Positions 16,955-28,025 of a stretch of 50,784 bases of DNA are shown one piece after another. A model generated the notes under the pieces. It did no database searches. It had not been told where the DNA came from and was given only the letters and a program-made list of their open reading frames with translations. Position numbers and translations under genes: made by a program. Origin of the DNA: Candidatus Woesearchaeota archaeon. Its GTDB lineage: Archaea > Nanobdellota > Nanobdellia > Woesearchaeales > SKGA01. Position 1 is the first letter of the stretch. Each line of letters starts with the position of its first letter. Where the stretch lies: positions 1 through 50,784 of the forward strand of contig JAIPJP010000006.1 of the NCBI GenBank assembly GCA_021734105.1, written 5' to 3'.

Positions 16955-17347
16955 TTATTGAAAAGTGTAATTAGGAACTTTCTTCACGATTTCTTTATCA
17001 ACGCTTTGCATGAATCGATACACGCTTGCTTTGAGTTCTTCGAGTTGATCAGATAACGCCATAAAAAGAGTTTTGTCGATATATTGCAAGTCATAGGCCA
17101 ACATAAGAAGCACTTCAACTTCTCGACAGCTTCCATAACTATATTGCAAGTGATTAAAAAATACCTTATTTGACACGTTACTTGCTCCTTCAACAATATT
17201 TAAAACGATGCTTGTCCCTGCACGTTGGAGTTGAGAAAACATGTTGCGCTGTTCGGTGTCAGGTAGCAAGGACAAGACATCATAAATCTCCAAGAGAAAC
17301 GAATAAGATAAATGAAAAATTTTTAATTTCTTAAAATTTCTTCCCAT
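16955..17347 (-). CDS. Four-helix-bundle (23S rRNA IVS-type) protein
   Basis: 130 residues. It fits the family of small proteins encoded in intervening sequences of bacterial 23S rRNA and in scattered genes: FKKLKIFHLSY at the start, LPDTEQRNMFSQLQRAGTSIVLNIVEGASN, FFNHLQYSYGSCREVEVLLMLAYDLQYI. The bacterial structures form pentameric four-helix bundles with a proposed nucleic-acid role; function is unsettled. Here it lies only 0.4 kb from the 3' end of 23S and on the same strand, downstream of it, though not inside the rRNA. A TATA-like CTTTTAACC (about 17370-17379) gives it its own leaderless promoter, and a cluster of TCGAAA-type inverted repeats lies just upstream. Confidence 0.88.
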   Translation of the reverse strand: MGRNFKKLKIFHLSYSFLLEIYDVLSLLPDTEQRNMFSQLQRAGTSIVLNIVEGASNVSNKVFFNHLQYSYGSCREVEVLLMLAYDLQYIDKTLFMALSDQLEELKASVYRFMQSVDKEIVKKVPNYTFQ

Positions 17348-17394
17348 ACTCTATTCTTGAGCTAGGTGGTTAAAAGGTACTTCTATTGATTTTC

Positions 17395-17420
17395 CGAAAA
17401 GTTTTCGAGTTTCGAAAAAA
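17395..17420. promoter_or_regulatory. Overlapping inverted repeats upstream of the IVS-type gene
   Basis: CGAAAAGTTTTCG (6-bp arms) is followed without a gap by TTTTCGAGTTTCGAAAA (7-bp arms). They sit about 50-70 nt upstream of the ATG at 17347 and just beyond its TATA box, where an archaeal activator or repressor could bind. They could also end the rRNA transcript that comes from the same side. Confidence 0.4.
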
Positions 17421-17698
17421 AAAGTTCTCTTTGAGGCAAGCTAAAGCAAGCTCCAAAACTTCTCAGAGGTTTTTCGCTGTGAGGCAGTTTGTTTGTGTAA
17501 TAAAAAAAGATGAAGGAATTGTTTAGTGTAAAAAAAGAAAAGAAGGGGAAAGAAGAAAACGAACAGGACTAGAACACGTAAAAAGAAGAATAAGACGCGA
17601 GGAAGAAAATCAAAGGAAGAAGACAATAATGCTGTCGCTAATCTTATAACGGTATCAATTAATCATTTTTTTAGAAAAAGAAAAAAATGAAGAAGAGA
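17421..17698 (-). other. Gene-free spacer after 23S, pyrimidine-rich on the transcribed strand
   Basis: No convincing gene. On the minus strand, reading away from 23S, the DNA is dominated by T and C runs (about 17500-17640), as expected for archaeal termination at repeated T-tracts. A 7-bp hairpin lies at 17455-17473. The 61-codon minus ORF at 17441-17626 is only Phe/Leu/Val from the pyrimidine run and is not a gene. No 5S rRNA is seen. Confidence 0.5.
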
Positions 17699-17740
17699 CC
17701 CGTGCAAAAGAAATTAGACATTAGTAAACATTCACGCTAG
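17699..17740 (-). other. pre-23S processing stem, 3' arm
   Basis: CCCGTGCAAA here pairs with TTTGCACGGG at 20687-20696 (10 bp). Further in, AGAC, AGTAAA and TCACGCTAG pair with GTCT, TTTACT and CTAGCGTGA of the other arm, separated by small two-sided bulges. This is the layout of archaeal rRNA processing stems cut by the splicing endonuclease. Confidence 0.8.
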
Positions 17741-17757
17741 TAAATACAAAAAGTACG

Positions 17758-20635
<2,878 letters not shown>

Positions 20636-20654
20636 TTATTTGTAGTAAACATTG

Positions 20655-20696
20655 CTAGCGTGATCTTTACTAGTTGTCTTTTTTCCTTTGCACGGG
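20655..20696 (-). other. pre-23S processing stem, 5' arm
   Basis: Partner of 17699-17740: CTAGCGTGA, TTTACT, GTCT and TTTGCACGGG pair in order with the downstream arm. It lies about 20 nt before the mature 5' end. Confidence 0.8.
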
Positions 20697-21007
20697 TTTC
20701 ATCAACATAAATATGAATGTCAGTATTCTTATTTCCGCGGGGATACGCGGTTGTCTCTAATCCCTTTTGGCCAACAACGTTTCAGTCATTGGACAATTTC
20801 ATCTATGAATAAATGAATATGATGTATGATTTGTTAAGTTAATTTTTTCATCTGGTTGGCAAACAAGGTAAATCGCACAAAGCTATTTCCTAATGTTCAT
20901 CGGCATAGTAGCATTTTTGCATTTCAAAAAAATAGCAAAAAGTGGACTCATCGGTAGTCTCGTTTTACTCAGGACCAATTCATCCTGTCTGGCACAATAC
21001 TATAAAC
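20697..21007 (-). other. Spacer between tRNA-Ala and 23S
   Basis: About 310 nt of transcribed spacer without a gene. It includes a second copy of the last 12 nt of the tRNA-Ala gene (TGGACTCATCGG on the plus strand, 20943-20954), 65 nt from the true copy at 21008-21019; with flanks, 15 of 16 nt match. The rest is A/T-rich apart from a GC-rich patch near 20738-20750. No 5S or second full tRNA is seen. Confidence 0.6.
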
Positions 21008-21127
21008 TGGACTCATCGGGATTCGAACCCGAGGCCCCCGCCTATCTTGACAGAACGTTAAATTCTGATAATCAGAAAATTGTTCTGCGTGCAAGGGCGG
21101 TGCTCTACCGGACTGAGCTATGAGCCC
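21008..21127 (-). tRNA. tRNA-Ala (anticodon TGC) with a 46-nt intron
   Basis: The cloverleaf closes on all arms: acceptor GGGCTCA/TGAGTCC with G3-U70, the alanine identity pair; D-arm GCTC/GAGC; anticodon stem CCGCC/GGCGG; T-arm TCGGG/CCCGA with TTCGAAT loop; discriminator A. The anticodon TGC lies at 21091-21093. Exons are 21090-21127 and 21008-21043, intron 21044-21089. CCA is not encoded. Its place between 16S and 23S is usual for archaeal rRNA operons; an intron in this tRNA is not. Confidence 0.95.
21044..21089 (-). other. tRNA-Ala intron at 37/38 with canonical bulge-helix-bulge
   Basis: Exon bases CTTG (positions 32-35) pair with CAAG near the intron 3' end, giving the 4-bp central helix. 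On each side is a 3-nt bulge: CA|C at the 5' site and AT|A at the 3' site, both cut after the second base. The outer helix is the anticodon stem and the inner helix is GCAGAAC/GTTCTGT, capped by TTCTGA/TCAGAA. This is the exact substrate form of the archaeal tRNA-splicing endonuclease. Confidence 0.93.
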
Positions 21128-21147
21128 ATGCCAGTGATGAAAATGAA

Positions 21148-21161
21148 GGAAGGCAAACGAC
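21148..21161 (-). other. pre-16S processing stem, 3' arm
   Basis: GGAAGGCAAACGAC pairs perfectly over 14 bp with GTCGTTTGCCTTCC at 22899-22912 on the other side of 16S. After small bulges the stem continues with AAC/GTT and GTCAA/TTGAC, a bulge-helix-bulge-like site for endonuclease cutting. Confidence 0.85.
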
Positions 21162-21234
21162 AGTCAACGTCAATCTTGAGTTTTTCTTTTTCAAAGCATC
21201 TTACAACACAATCGTGTGATAAGAAAAAAAAAGA

Positions 21235-22700
<1,466 letters not shown>

Positions 22701-22898
22701 ATGTTATTGAGTACGGTCGGTTGTTAGGTTTTACTTTTACTATTTGGTTTTTGGTCGCAAAGATTAACAAGAATTGTTAATTTCAAAAATTTTCAATTTT
22801 TGTTAAATTATCTATAACAAATAAGTTAACAAATCTACAAGAAGTGTTTTCCATTCAGTTTTAGACAACTTTGCTAATTTTAAGGTTTGACGAGTTAC

Positions 22899-22912
22899 GT
22901 CGTTTGCCTTCC
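22899..22912 (-). other. pre-16S processing stem, 5' arm
   Basis: Perfect 14-nt partner of 21148-21161, about 200 nt upstream of the mature 16S 5' end. Together the arms loop out the whole 16S for endonuclease release. Confidence 0.85.
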
Positions 22913-23052
22913 AGATACGATAGACTAAGTTTATCGTACGTATGAGTTTTAACTTATGTCTTTGCCAATCAACGGTTCGTGATTGGGAGAATGGTGGTCA
23001 TGTGCATGCATTGTTTAAATGCACGTAGCGCCAAGGAAAAGTTGAAGGCTTT

Positions 23053-23067
23053 TTAAAGATTTGCCTT
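23053..23067 (-). promoter_or_regulatory. rRNA promoter-like box, copy 1
   Basis: On the minus strand AAGGCAAATCTTTAA runs into TTTAAAAAG, a BRE-like plus TATA-like arrangement. It is the copy nearest to 16S. Confidence 0.5.
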
Positions 23068-23089
23068 TCTTGCCTCGCTTGGCACGGAG

Positions 23090-23102
23090 TAAAGATTTGC
23101 TT
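23090..23102 (-). promoter_or_regulatory. rRNA promoter-like box, copy 2
   Basis: Minus strand AAGCAAATCTTTA, followed by CTCCGTGCC instead of an A-rich stretch, so it is the least TATA-like of the three copies. Confidence 0.4.
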
Positions 23103-23173
23103 AAAACGTACAATTCTCCCCCAACAGCGCATTTGTAAAAAATGCGAGTAGCAACAAGGACTTCGATTTAATT

Positions 23174-23190
23174 TATAAAGATTTGCCTTC
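23174..23190 (-). promoter_or_regulatory. rRNA promoter-like box, copy 3
   Basis: Minus strand GAAGGCAAATCTTTATA, continuing to TTTATAAAT, the best archaeal TATA box in the region. It is the likely main promoter, with transcription starting near 23145-23155. Confidence 0.55.
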
Positions 23191-23446
23191 TTTACAAAGT
23201 ATGAAACAATAAGGATATTTATTCTCGTAGTAGCTACACAAAAACTATTGCTCAACACATTCCTAAAAAACTTAATACGGATTAAGTCAAGCGCTGATTG
23301 AGTCAAGCGCTAAAGCATAAAGAAAAATAAGCAATAAATTTCGTCTAAACTAGTTACTAATAGCTCGCTGTCCGCTGCTTCCTGTGTGCTAGTTGTTGTT
23401 TAATTGTTTATTAATTGACTGACTCTTAGTCACGGTGTAGACCAAA

Positions 23447-23478
23447 GCAAAAAATAAATCTTCGCAGTATGTAAAAAA
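23447..23478 (+). repeat. Upstream repeated element, copy E3
   Basis: GCAAAAAATAAATCTTCGCAGTATG then A-run, about 50 nt before the grpE TATA box. It matches E1 and E2 in the TTCGCAGT part. The 90 nt upstream also align loosely with the region upstream of E2. Confidence 0.5.
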
Positions 23479-23512
23479 GTTCATTTCCAAACAAACCCCT
23501 TTTTCCGAAACA

Positions 23513-23521
23513 TTTATATAT
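23513..23521 (+). promoter_or_regulatory. TATA box of grpE
   Basis: ATTTATATA lies about 80 nt before the ATG at 23595. A start about 25 nt downstream (near 23540-23550) would leave a leader of about 50 nt and exclude the upstream in-frame start at 23526. Confidence 0.55.
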
Positions 23522-23594
23522 TAGTTTGCCCTACCTCCTCTTTGTTGACTTTAAATCAACAAAATACAGTATACAAAACTGTGACGGGATAATC

Positions 23595-24107
23595 ATGAGC
23601 AAAAAAGAACAACAAGAAACTAAGCAAAAAACAACCAGTAAGCAAAATGCTAAAACGCACGTTGCAAGTACAGCAACAGAAGAATTAGAAAAGAAACTTA
23701 CAGCAAGTAGCGAGAACTTTTTGCGACTGCAAGCTGAGTTTGCTAATTTTAAAAAACGAGCAGAAGAACAACAAGCAAGAATATATGCATCAGCTACCTG
23801 CAACGTACTCAAAGAATTTGTAAAGGTATTTGATGATTTCGAGCTTGCACTTAAACACACCAATAATGCTGACGAATTCAAAAAAGGCATGGAAATGATT
23901 TTTGCAAAGTTCATAACAACTGGTGAAGAAATGGGTCTTGAGCGCATTAAAACAGTTGGAGAAAAATTTGATCCGTATCAACATGAAGCTCTTCTTGCAG
24001 AACAAAGTAAAAAAGAAGAAAATTCAATTTTAGAAGAATTACAATCAGGCTACAAAGTAAAAGACGTTGTCATTCGAACAGCGAAAGTAAAAGTAGCAAA
24101 AAAATAG
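23595..24107 (+). CDS. grpE: GrpE nucleotide exchange factor
   Basis: 170 residues. GrpE releases ADP from DnaK and resets the chaperone cycle. The sequence has a low-complexity polar N-terminus, the long coiled-coil helix (ENFLRLQAEFANFKKRAEEQQ), the VLKEFVKVFDDFELAL segment, and the C-terminal beta domain FDPYQHEALL and YKVKDVVIRTAKVKV. It begins a chaperone cluster with dnaK and dnaJ. The open frame extends 23 codons upstream to 23526, but the TATA position makes 23595 (MSKKEQQETKQK) the likely start. GrpE, DnaK and DnaJ in archaea are generally taken as acquired from bacteria. Confidence 0.93.
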   Translation: MSKKEQQETKQKTTSKQNAKTHVASTATEELEKKLTASSENFLRLQAEFANFKKRAEEQQARIYASATCNVLKEFVKVFDDFELALKHTNNADEFKKGMEMIFAKFITTGEEMGLERIKTVGEKFDPYQHEALLAEQSKKEENSILEELQSGYKVKDVVIRTAKVKVAKK

Positions 24108-24247
24108 TAAACAAAAACAAACAAAAAAAAATAAACAGTTATAAACAGTTATAGGCTATCGAGCAAAGCGAGGTGCACAACACTCGCCTATGCAAGAATG
24201 GCTAAGTAAAGGTAGAAAAAAAATAATAAAAATAATAATTAAAAGAA
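24108..24247. other. Spacer with 10-nt tandem repeat and imperfect hairpin
   Basis: ATAAACAGTT occurs twice in tandem (24131-24150). Then AGCGAG and CTCGCCT form part of an imperfect hairpin in which ATAGGC (about 24151) pairs with GCCTAT (about 24184). The word CTCGCCTATGC...AATGGC here recurs near 50709-50730. Confidence 0.4.
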
Positions 24248-24568
24248 ATGAGTAAAAAAATGAATCGTGACGTTATTGATGATATTTTTGGCACAGAAGA
24301 AGAAGTGAGAAATATTATGCGAAGAAAATTACCAGACTATTTAACAACAAATATACAACAACCACGACTATATATTATTATTGAAGATAATAAAACAAAT
24401 CAGGAGTCATTATACATCCTTAAACCAAAACTAAAAAATAACAATCATCGAGGAACTGAAGCAATAAAAACATTTAGTATAAACCCCTCATATACTACAA
24501 AAACAAATAAAAATTATTTGCAGTTAGACAAATTAAAGGAAAACAAAAATTATCAAAACTGCGCATAA
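24248..24568 (+). CDS. Hypothetical small protein between grpE and dnaK
   Basis: 106 residues, family not recognised. The N-terminal third is acidic and helical (MNRDVIDDIFGTEEEVRNIMRRKLPDYL), then a short beta segment (RLYIIIEDN), then an Asn/Lys-rich part with little predicted structure. No TATA box or clear ribosome site is seen directly before it, so it is probably read from the grpE transcript. Position inside the chaperone cluster suggests a possible but unproven link with heat-shock functions. The composition of the C-terminal half is close to what random A-rich DNA would give, so coding is not certain. Confidence 0.5.
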   Translation: MSKKMNRDVIDDIFGTEEEVRNIMRRKLPDYLTTNIQQPRLYIIIEDNKTNQESLYILKPKLKNNNHRGTEAIKTFSINPSYTTKTNKNYLQLDKLKENKNYQNCA

Positions 24569-24600
24569 AAAAACAATACAATAACAATGATCTGTATTAT

Positions 24601-24640
24601 CTACGCGCCACTCCGACGGAGCCAACCCTCGGCGCGCCAC
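24601..24640. other. GC-rich island with palindromes before dnaK
   Basis: CTCC-GAC-GGAG (24611-24621) and GGCGCGCC (24631-24638) lie in a short G+C-rich patch within A/T-rich DNA, about 75-110 nt before the dnaK ATG. A similar patch precedes mutY (12636-12672). Possible operator or RNA structure. Confidence 0.35.
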
Positions 24641-24714
24641 ACAAAAAAATTGAATGTGATGGACGATAATACATCATAAAAAAAATCAAAAAAACAAAAC
24701 AAAGGTGATATATT

Positions 24715-26604
24715 ATGAGTAAAGTTATAGGAATCGATTTAGGAACAACATTCTCAGCTGTTGCTGTACTCGAAGGCGGAAAACCAGTAATAATGCCTAA
24801 TGCAGAAGGATCGCGAACAACACCAAGCGTAGTTGCAATTAAAGGTGATGAACGACTTGTAGGACAAGTTGCAAAAAACCAAGCAGTTCTAAATCCGGAC
24901 AACACTGTTCGTAGTATAAAGCGACACATGGGTGAAGACTACAAAGTAACACTTCAAGGTAAAGAGTACACACCGCAAGAAGTAAGCGCGATGGTTCTTC
25001 AGAAATTAAAAACGGATGCTGAAAATTATTTAGGACAAAAAGTTGATAAGGCCGTTATCACAGTTCCCGCATACTTTAGCGATGCGCAGCGACAAGCAAC
25101 AAAAGACGCAGGTAAAATTGCAGGTCTTGAAGTACTTCGAATTATTAATGAACCAACAGCTGCAAGTTTAGCATACGGTCTTGATAAAGGAGAAGAACAC
25201 ACTATTCTTGTCTTTGACTTCGGCGGAGGAACATTTGACGTTTCTATCTTAGAACTCGGTGACGGCGTCTTTGAAGTAAAATCAACAAATGGAGACAATC
25301 ATCTAGGTGGAGATGATATTGATCAAATCTTAATTGATCACATCGCTGATGAGTTCAAAAAAGAAAACGGTATTGATCTTCGAGAAGATAAAACAAGTTT
25401 ACAACGCCTCAAAGAAGTTGCAGAGAAAGCAAAAATAGAATTATCTAGTAAACAAACAACAGAGATTAATCTACCCTTTATTACTGCAGATGCAACAGGT
25501 CCAAAACACCTTAACATGAGCGTTAGTAGATCAAAATTTGAACAACTCATCGCAGGCATTATTGAAAAACTAAAAGGGCCAACAGAAAAAGCACTCAAAG
25601 ATTCAGGTCTAAAAACAAGCGAAATTAATAAAGTTATTTTCGTTGGTGGTTCAACAAGAATTCCCGCTGTACAAAAACTTGTAAAGGATTTGACAGGAAA
25701 AGATGGCGATAAAAGTGTTAACCCTGATGAAGCAGTTGCTCTTGGCGCCGCAATACAAGGTGGAATTCTCGCTGGCGATGTAAAAGATGTTTTATTACTT
25801 GATGTTACACCATTAAGTTTAGGTATTGAAACACTCGGCGGCGTGTTTACAAAAATCATTGATAAAAACACAACCATTCCAAGTAAAAAAAGTCAAGTCT
25901 TTAGTACTGCAGCCGATAATCAACCCGCAGTAACCATTCGTGTTGGTCAGGGTGAACGAAGTATGTTTGCAGATAATAAATTACTTGGTCAATTTGATCT
26001 TGTTGGTCTTCCTCCCGCACCACGTGGCGTTCCACAAATTGAAGTAACTTTTGATATTGACGCAAATGGTATCGTGCATGTAGGTGCAAAAGATTTAGGA
26101 ACTAATAAAGAACAATCAATTAAAATTACTGCAAGTAGTAATTTAACTGACGAAGAAATTGAAAAGATGAAAAAAGATGCAGAAGCGCATGCTGATGAAG
26201 ACAAAAAGAAACGTGAAGATGTAGAAACTATCAATCAAGCAGAAACACTTGTTTTCTCATCTGAAAAATTGTTCAAAGACTTTGAAGGCAAAGTAGATAC
26301 TAAAGCGCTTGATGAAGTTAAAAAAGACATTGACGAACTCAAAAAACTCATTGAAGCAGAGAAAAAAGACACTTCTGCAATTAAAGCTAAGCTTGATGCA
26401 GTAAATGAAAAAATGCAAAAACTTTCGACAGAAATGTATGAAAAAGCAGCAAAAGAGCAAGCAGCAGGTCAACAAGCAGACGCAAACGATAAGAATAACA
26501 AGTCAAACACCAATAAGCAAAAGTCTGAAGATGTTGTAGATGCAGAGTTTGAAGAAGTCAAAGACGAAAAAGCTACAAAGAAAGATAAAAAGGAAAAAAA
26601 CTAA
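24715..26604 (+). CDS. dnaK: Chaperone DnaK (Hsp70)
   Basis: 629 residues, full length. The ATPase domain shows [48 protein letters not shown] and [14 protein letters not shown]. The substrate domain begins after the linker [15 protein letters not shown] and includes the helical lid and a polar, Lys/Asp-rich tail. A Shine-Dalgarno AAGGTGAT lies 8-9 nt before the ATG. The gene works with grpE upstream and dnaJ downstream. A T-run (CTTTTTTTAG, about 26625) after the stop and an 8-bp hairpin at 26643-26662 may end or process the transcript. Archaeal dnaK genes are considered of bacterial origin. Confidence 0.97.
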   Translation: MSKVIGIDLGTTFSAVAVLEGGKPVIMPNAEGSRTTPSVVAIKGDERLVGQVAKNQAVLNPDNTVRSIKRHMGEDYKVTLQGKEYTPQEVSAMVLQKLKTDAENYLGQKVDKAVITVPAYFSDAQRQATKDAGKIAGLEVLRIINEPTAASLAYGLDKGEEHTILVFDFGGGTFDVSILELGDGVFEVKSTNGDNHLGGDDIDQILIDHIADEFKKENGIDLREDKTSLQRLKEVAEKAKIELSSKQTTEINLPFITADATGPKHLNMSVSRSKFEQLIAGIIEKLKGPTEKALKDSGLKTSEINKVIFVGGSTRIPAVQKLVKDLTGKDGDKSVNPDEAVALGAAIQGGILAGDVKDVLLLDVTPLSLGIETLGGVFTKIIDKNTTIPSKKSQVFSTAADNQPAVTIRVGQGERSMFADNKLLGQFDLVGLPPAPRGVPQIEVTFDIDANGIVHVGAKDLGTNKEQSIKITASSNLTDEEIEKMKKDAEAHADEDKKKREDVETINQAETLVFSSEKLFKDFEGKVDTKALDEVKKDIDELKKLIEAEKKDTSAIKAKLDAVNEKMQKLSTEMYEKAAKEQAAGQQADANDKNNKSNTNKQKSEDVVDAEFEEVKDEKATKKDKKEKN

Positions 26605-26642
26605 ACCTTTTTATGTTTCTAATCTTTTTTTAGTACTAGCTA

Positions 26643-26662
26643 CCCAAAACATTTGTTTTGGG
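26643..26662. terminator. 8-bp perfect hairpin between dnaK and the DHH gene
   Basis: CCCAAAAC pairs with GTTTTGGG around ATTT. It follows a T-run and lies before the likely TTG start at 26689. It can act as a terminator for dnaK or as a 5' structure of the next message. Confidence 0.5.
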
Positions 26663-26688
26663 AAAGCGGTACTATTGAGGTGGAGTCA

Positions 26689-27768
26689 TTGGAATTAACA
26701 AAAAACGTACATAACTTTATTGCTTTCATACAATCATTAAGCCCAACAAGCAGAATTGCGGCAGTTCACGACACAGATCCTGATGGAATGAGTTCTGCGG
26801 TTCTACTTAAAAAAGGCTTAGAAAAACTCAACTTTAAACTAGAATTAAATATTCCTAAGCATCATGGAGAACGTAATATTCATGACGAGCTACTCAAAGA
26901 ACTAAAAGAGCACAATATTGATACAGTTATTTATCTTGATATTGCTGCTGAGACATATCCTGATATAAAACGATTAGAAAATTACAAAGTACTTGTTTTA
27001 GATCACCACCCCACAATAAAAGATATTCCAGTTAATTTTACCATTATTAAACCAGAATCATTACAAGACGAATTAGATAATCATCAGTTTTGTACTGCAG
27101 AGCTTGTTTATCGATTATTTTCTGAACTAACTTCAATGGAAGAATTACAATGGCTTGCTTGTGTGGGAATAATTGGTGATTCTTGTTACAAGCCTAGAAA
27201 AAATTTTGTTGATAAAGTATTAACAGAAAATAAAGTACACATCAAACCAAATATTTTTGATACGGAGTTTAGCGACGTGACTGAATTTTGTTCATATGCC
27301 GATTGTGTAGGCACTAAACACGCTTATAAAACAGTGTTTGAAAGTTTATATTATGCTAAAGAGTACAAACAAGCAATTGAAAGCCTTAAAGAATTTGCTC
27401 CAGTAAAAACTGAAATTCACAGAGCACTTGATAATTTCGAAAAAGAAAAAGAAGTACATGGCAATATTATTTTTTATAATTTCCAATCAGATTATTATAT
27501 TAACTCTGTTGTCTCAACCATTTTGTCACACAACAACACAAAACCAAGCACTACGCTTCTTGTTGCTCAAGAAGTGGGTTCGTTTATGAAAATTAGTGCT
27601 CGAAGACAAGATATGAAAGAAAATATGGGTAAATTACTCCAAAAAGCAACAAAACATTTGCCTGATGCAACAGGCGGAGGACACATCCCTGCAGCAGGTG
27701 CTACTGTTCGAAAAGAAGATTTTAATGATTTTAAGAAAAATATTCTTAAGGAACACAAGAAAAAGTAA
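26689..27768 (+). CDS. DHH/DHHA1 family phosphoesterase (RecJ/GAN-like)
   Basis: 359 residues from a TTG at 26689, preceded by the ribosome site GAGGTG at 26677-26682. The frame is open 12 codons further, but those begin inside a hairpin. Motifs of the DHH family are VHDTDPDGMSS, VIYLDIAAET, LDHHPT and a DHHA1-type C-terminus TGGGHIPAAGAT. These bind two metal ions for hydrolysis of phosphodiester bonds. Archaeal members include GAN/RecJ, which binds GINS in the replisome, and oligoribonucleases; the present sequence does not settle which. Its position between dnaK and dnaJ is unusual. A domain of RNA- or ssDNA-type cannot be seen beyond DHH-DHHA1. Confidence 0.85.
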   Translation: MELTKNVHNFIAFIQSLSPTSRIAAVHDTDPDGMSSAVLLKKGLEKLNFKLELNIPKHHGERNIHDELLKELKEHNIDTVIYLDIAAETYPDIKRLENYKVLVLDHHPTIKDIPVNFTIIKPESLQDELDNHQFCTAELVYRLFSELTSMEELQWLACVGIIGDSCYKPRKNFVDKVLTENKVHIKPNIFDTEFSDVTEFCSYADCVGTKHAYKTVFESLYYAKEYKQAIESLKEFAPVKTEIHRALDNFEKEKEVHGNIIFYNFQSDYYINSVVSTILSHNNTKPSTTLLVAQEVGSFMKISARRQDMKENMGKLLQKATKHLPDATGGGHIPAAGATVRKEDFNDFKKNILKEHKKK

Positions 27769-27962
27769 ATAACAAAATCATAATAATAAAATCATAAAAA
27801 TCCACATTACAAGTATCTTACTCACACCCTAAAAAACAAGGTATAAAGTGCGCATTGCATAAACTAGTGAATTTTTAAGATTCAGCCAACGAAAAAAAAA
27901 TTTTGATAAAAAAGGGCAGTAAATCCCAAACAAATTCCTTCAAAATTTTTTTAGTATGAGCG
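27769..27962. other. Spacer before dnaJ without genes
   Basis: A/T-rich DNA with no ORF of note. The repeated ATAATAAAATCATAA words near 27780 look like simple-sequence A/T-rich filler. Promoter elements of dnaJ lie at its right end. Confidence 0.4.
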
Positions 27963-27969
27963 TAGTATA

Positions 27970-27994
27970 ATAATATTTAGTATACTAATATTAT
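27970..27994. promoter_or_regulatory. Palindromic operator candidate at the dnaJ promoter
   Basis: TTAGTATACTAA (27977-27988) is a perfect 12-bp palindrome, and six more pairs extend on each side if one T is bulged (AATATT-type arms). It lies at the expected transcription start, where a repressor such as a heat-shock regulator would bind. Confidence 0.5.
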
Positions 27995-28025
27995 GAGTAA
28001 AGAAACAAAAGGAGTGATAGTTTGA
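27993..28025 (+). CDS. Ten-codon leader ORF overlapping the dnaJ start
   Basis: ATG at 27993 opens a short frame MSKETKGVIV that ends with TGA at 28023-28025, overlapping the dnaJ TTG start (28022-28024) as TTGA. The dnaJ ribosome site GGAGTG lies inside this ORF. The arrangement would couple dnaJ translation to translation of the leader. No independent proof of translation can be seen. Confidence 0.4.
   Translation: MSKETKGVIV

Larger units (their letters stand above)
22701..23340 (-). promoter_or_regulatory. rRNA operon leader and promoter region
   Basis: Gene-free region upstream of 16S. It contains the 5' arm of the pre-16S stem (22899-22912), A/T-rich leader, a small hairpin at about 23009-23025, and three copies of a box whose minus-strand sequence is AAGCAAATCTTTA or GGCAAATCTTTA (23053-23067, 23090-23102, 23174-23190). 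A 102-codon minus ORF at 22998-23306 lacks protein-like composition and is ignored. Further upstream AGTCAAGCGCT is repeated twice (23285-23295, 23301-23311). Confidence 0.6.

Noticed and set aside
17441-17626. Phe/Leu/Val-rich minus ORF after 23S
   Set aside because: It is the translation of a pyrimidine-rich tract that fits a T-rich terminator.
17348-17757. 5S rRNA downstream of 23S
   Set aside because: No conserved 5S motif or closing stem is seen; in many DPANN genomes 5S is unlinked.
22998-23306. 102-codon minus ORF upstream of 16S
   Set aside because: It spans the repeated promoter-like boxes, has no ribosome site or protein-like pattern, and lies in the rRNA leader.
25338-25877. 179-codon minus ORF antisense to dnaK
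   Set aside because: Shadow frame of dnaK with composition typical of antisense reading.
26653-26688. Upstream TTG start (26653) for the DHH gene
   Set aside because: It begins inside a perfect hairpin without a ribosome site; a TTG at 26689 with GAGGTG is better.
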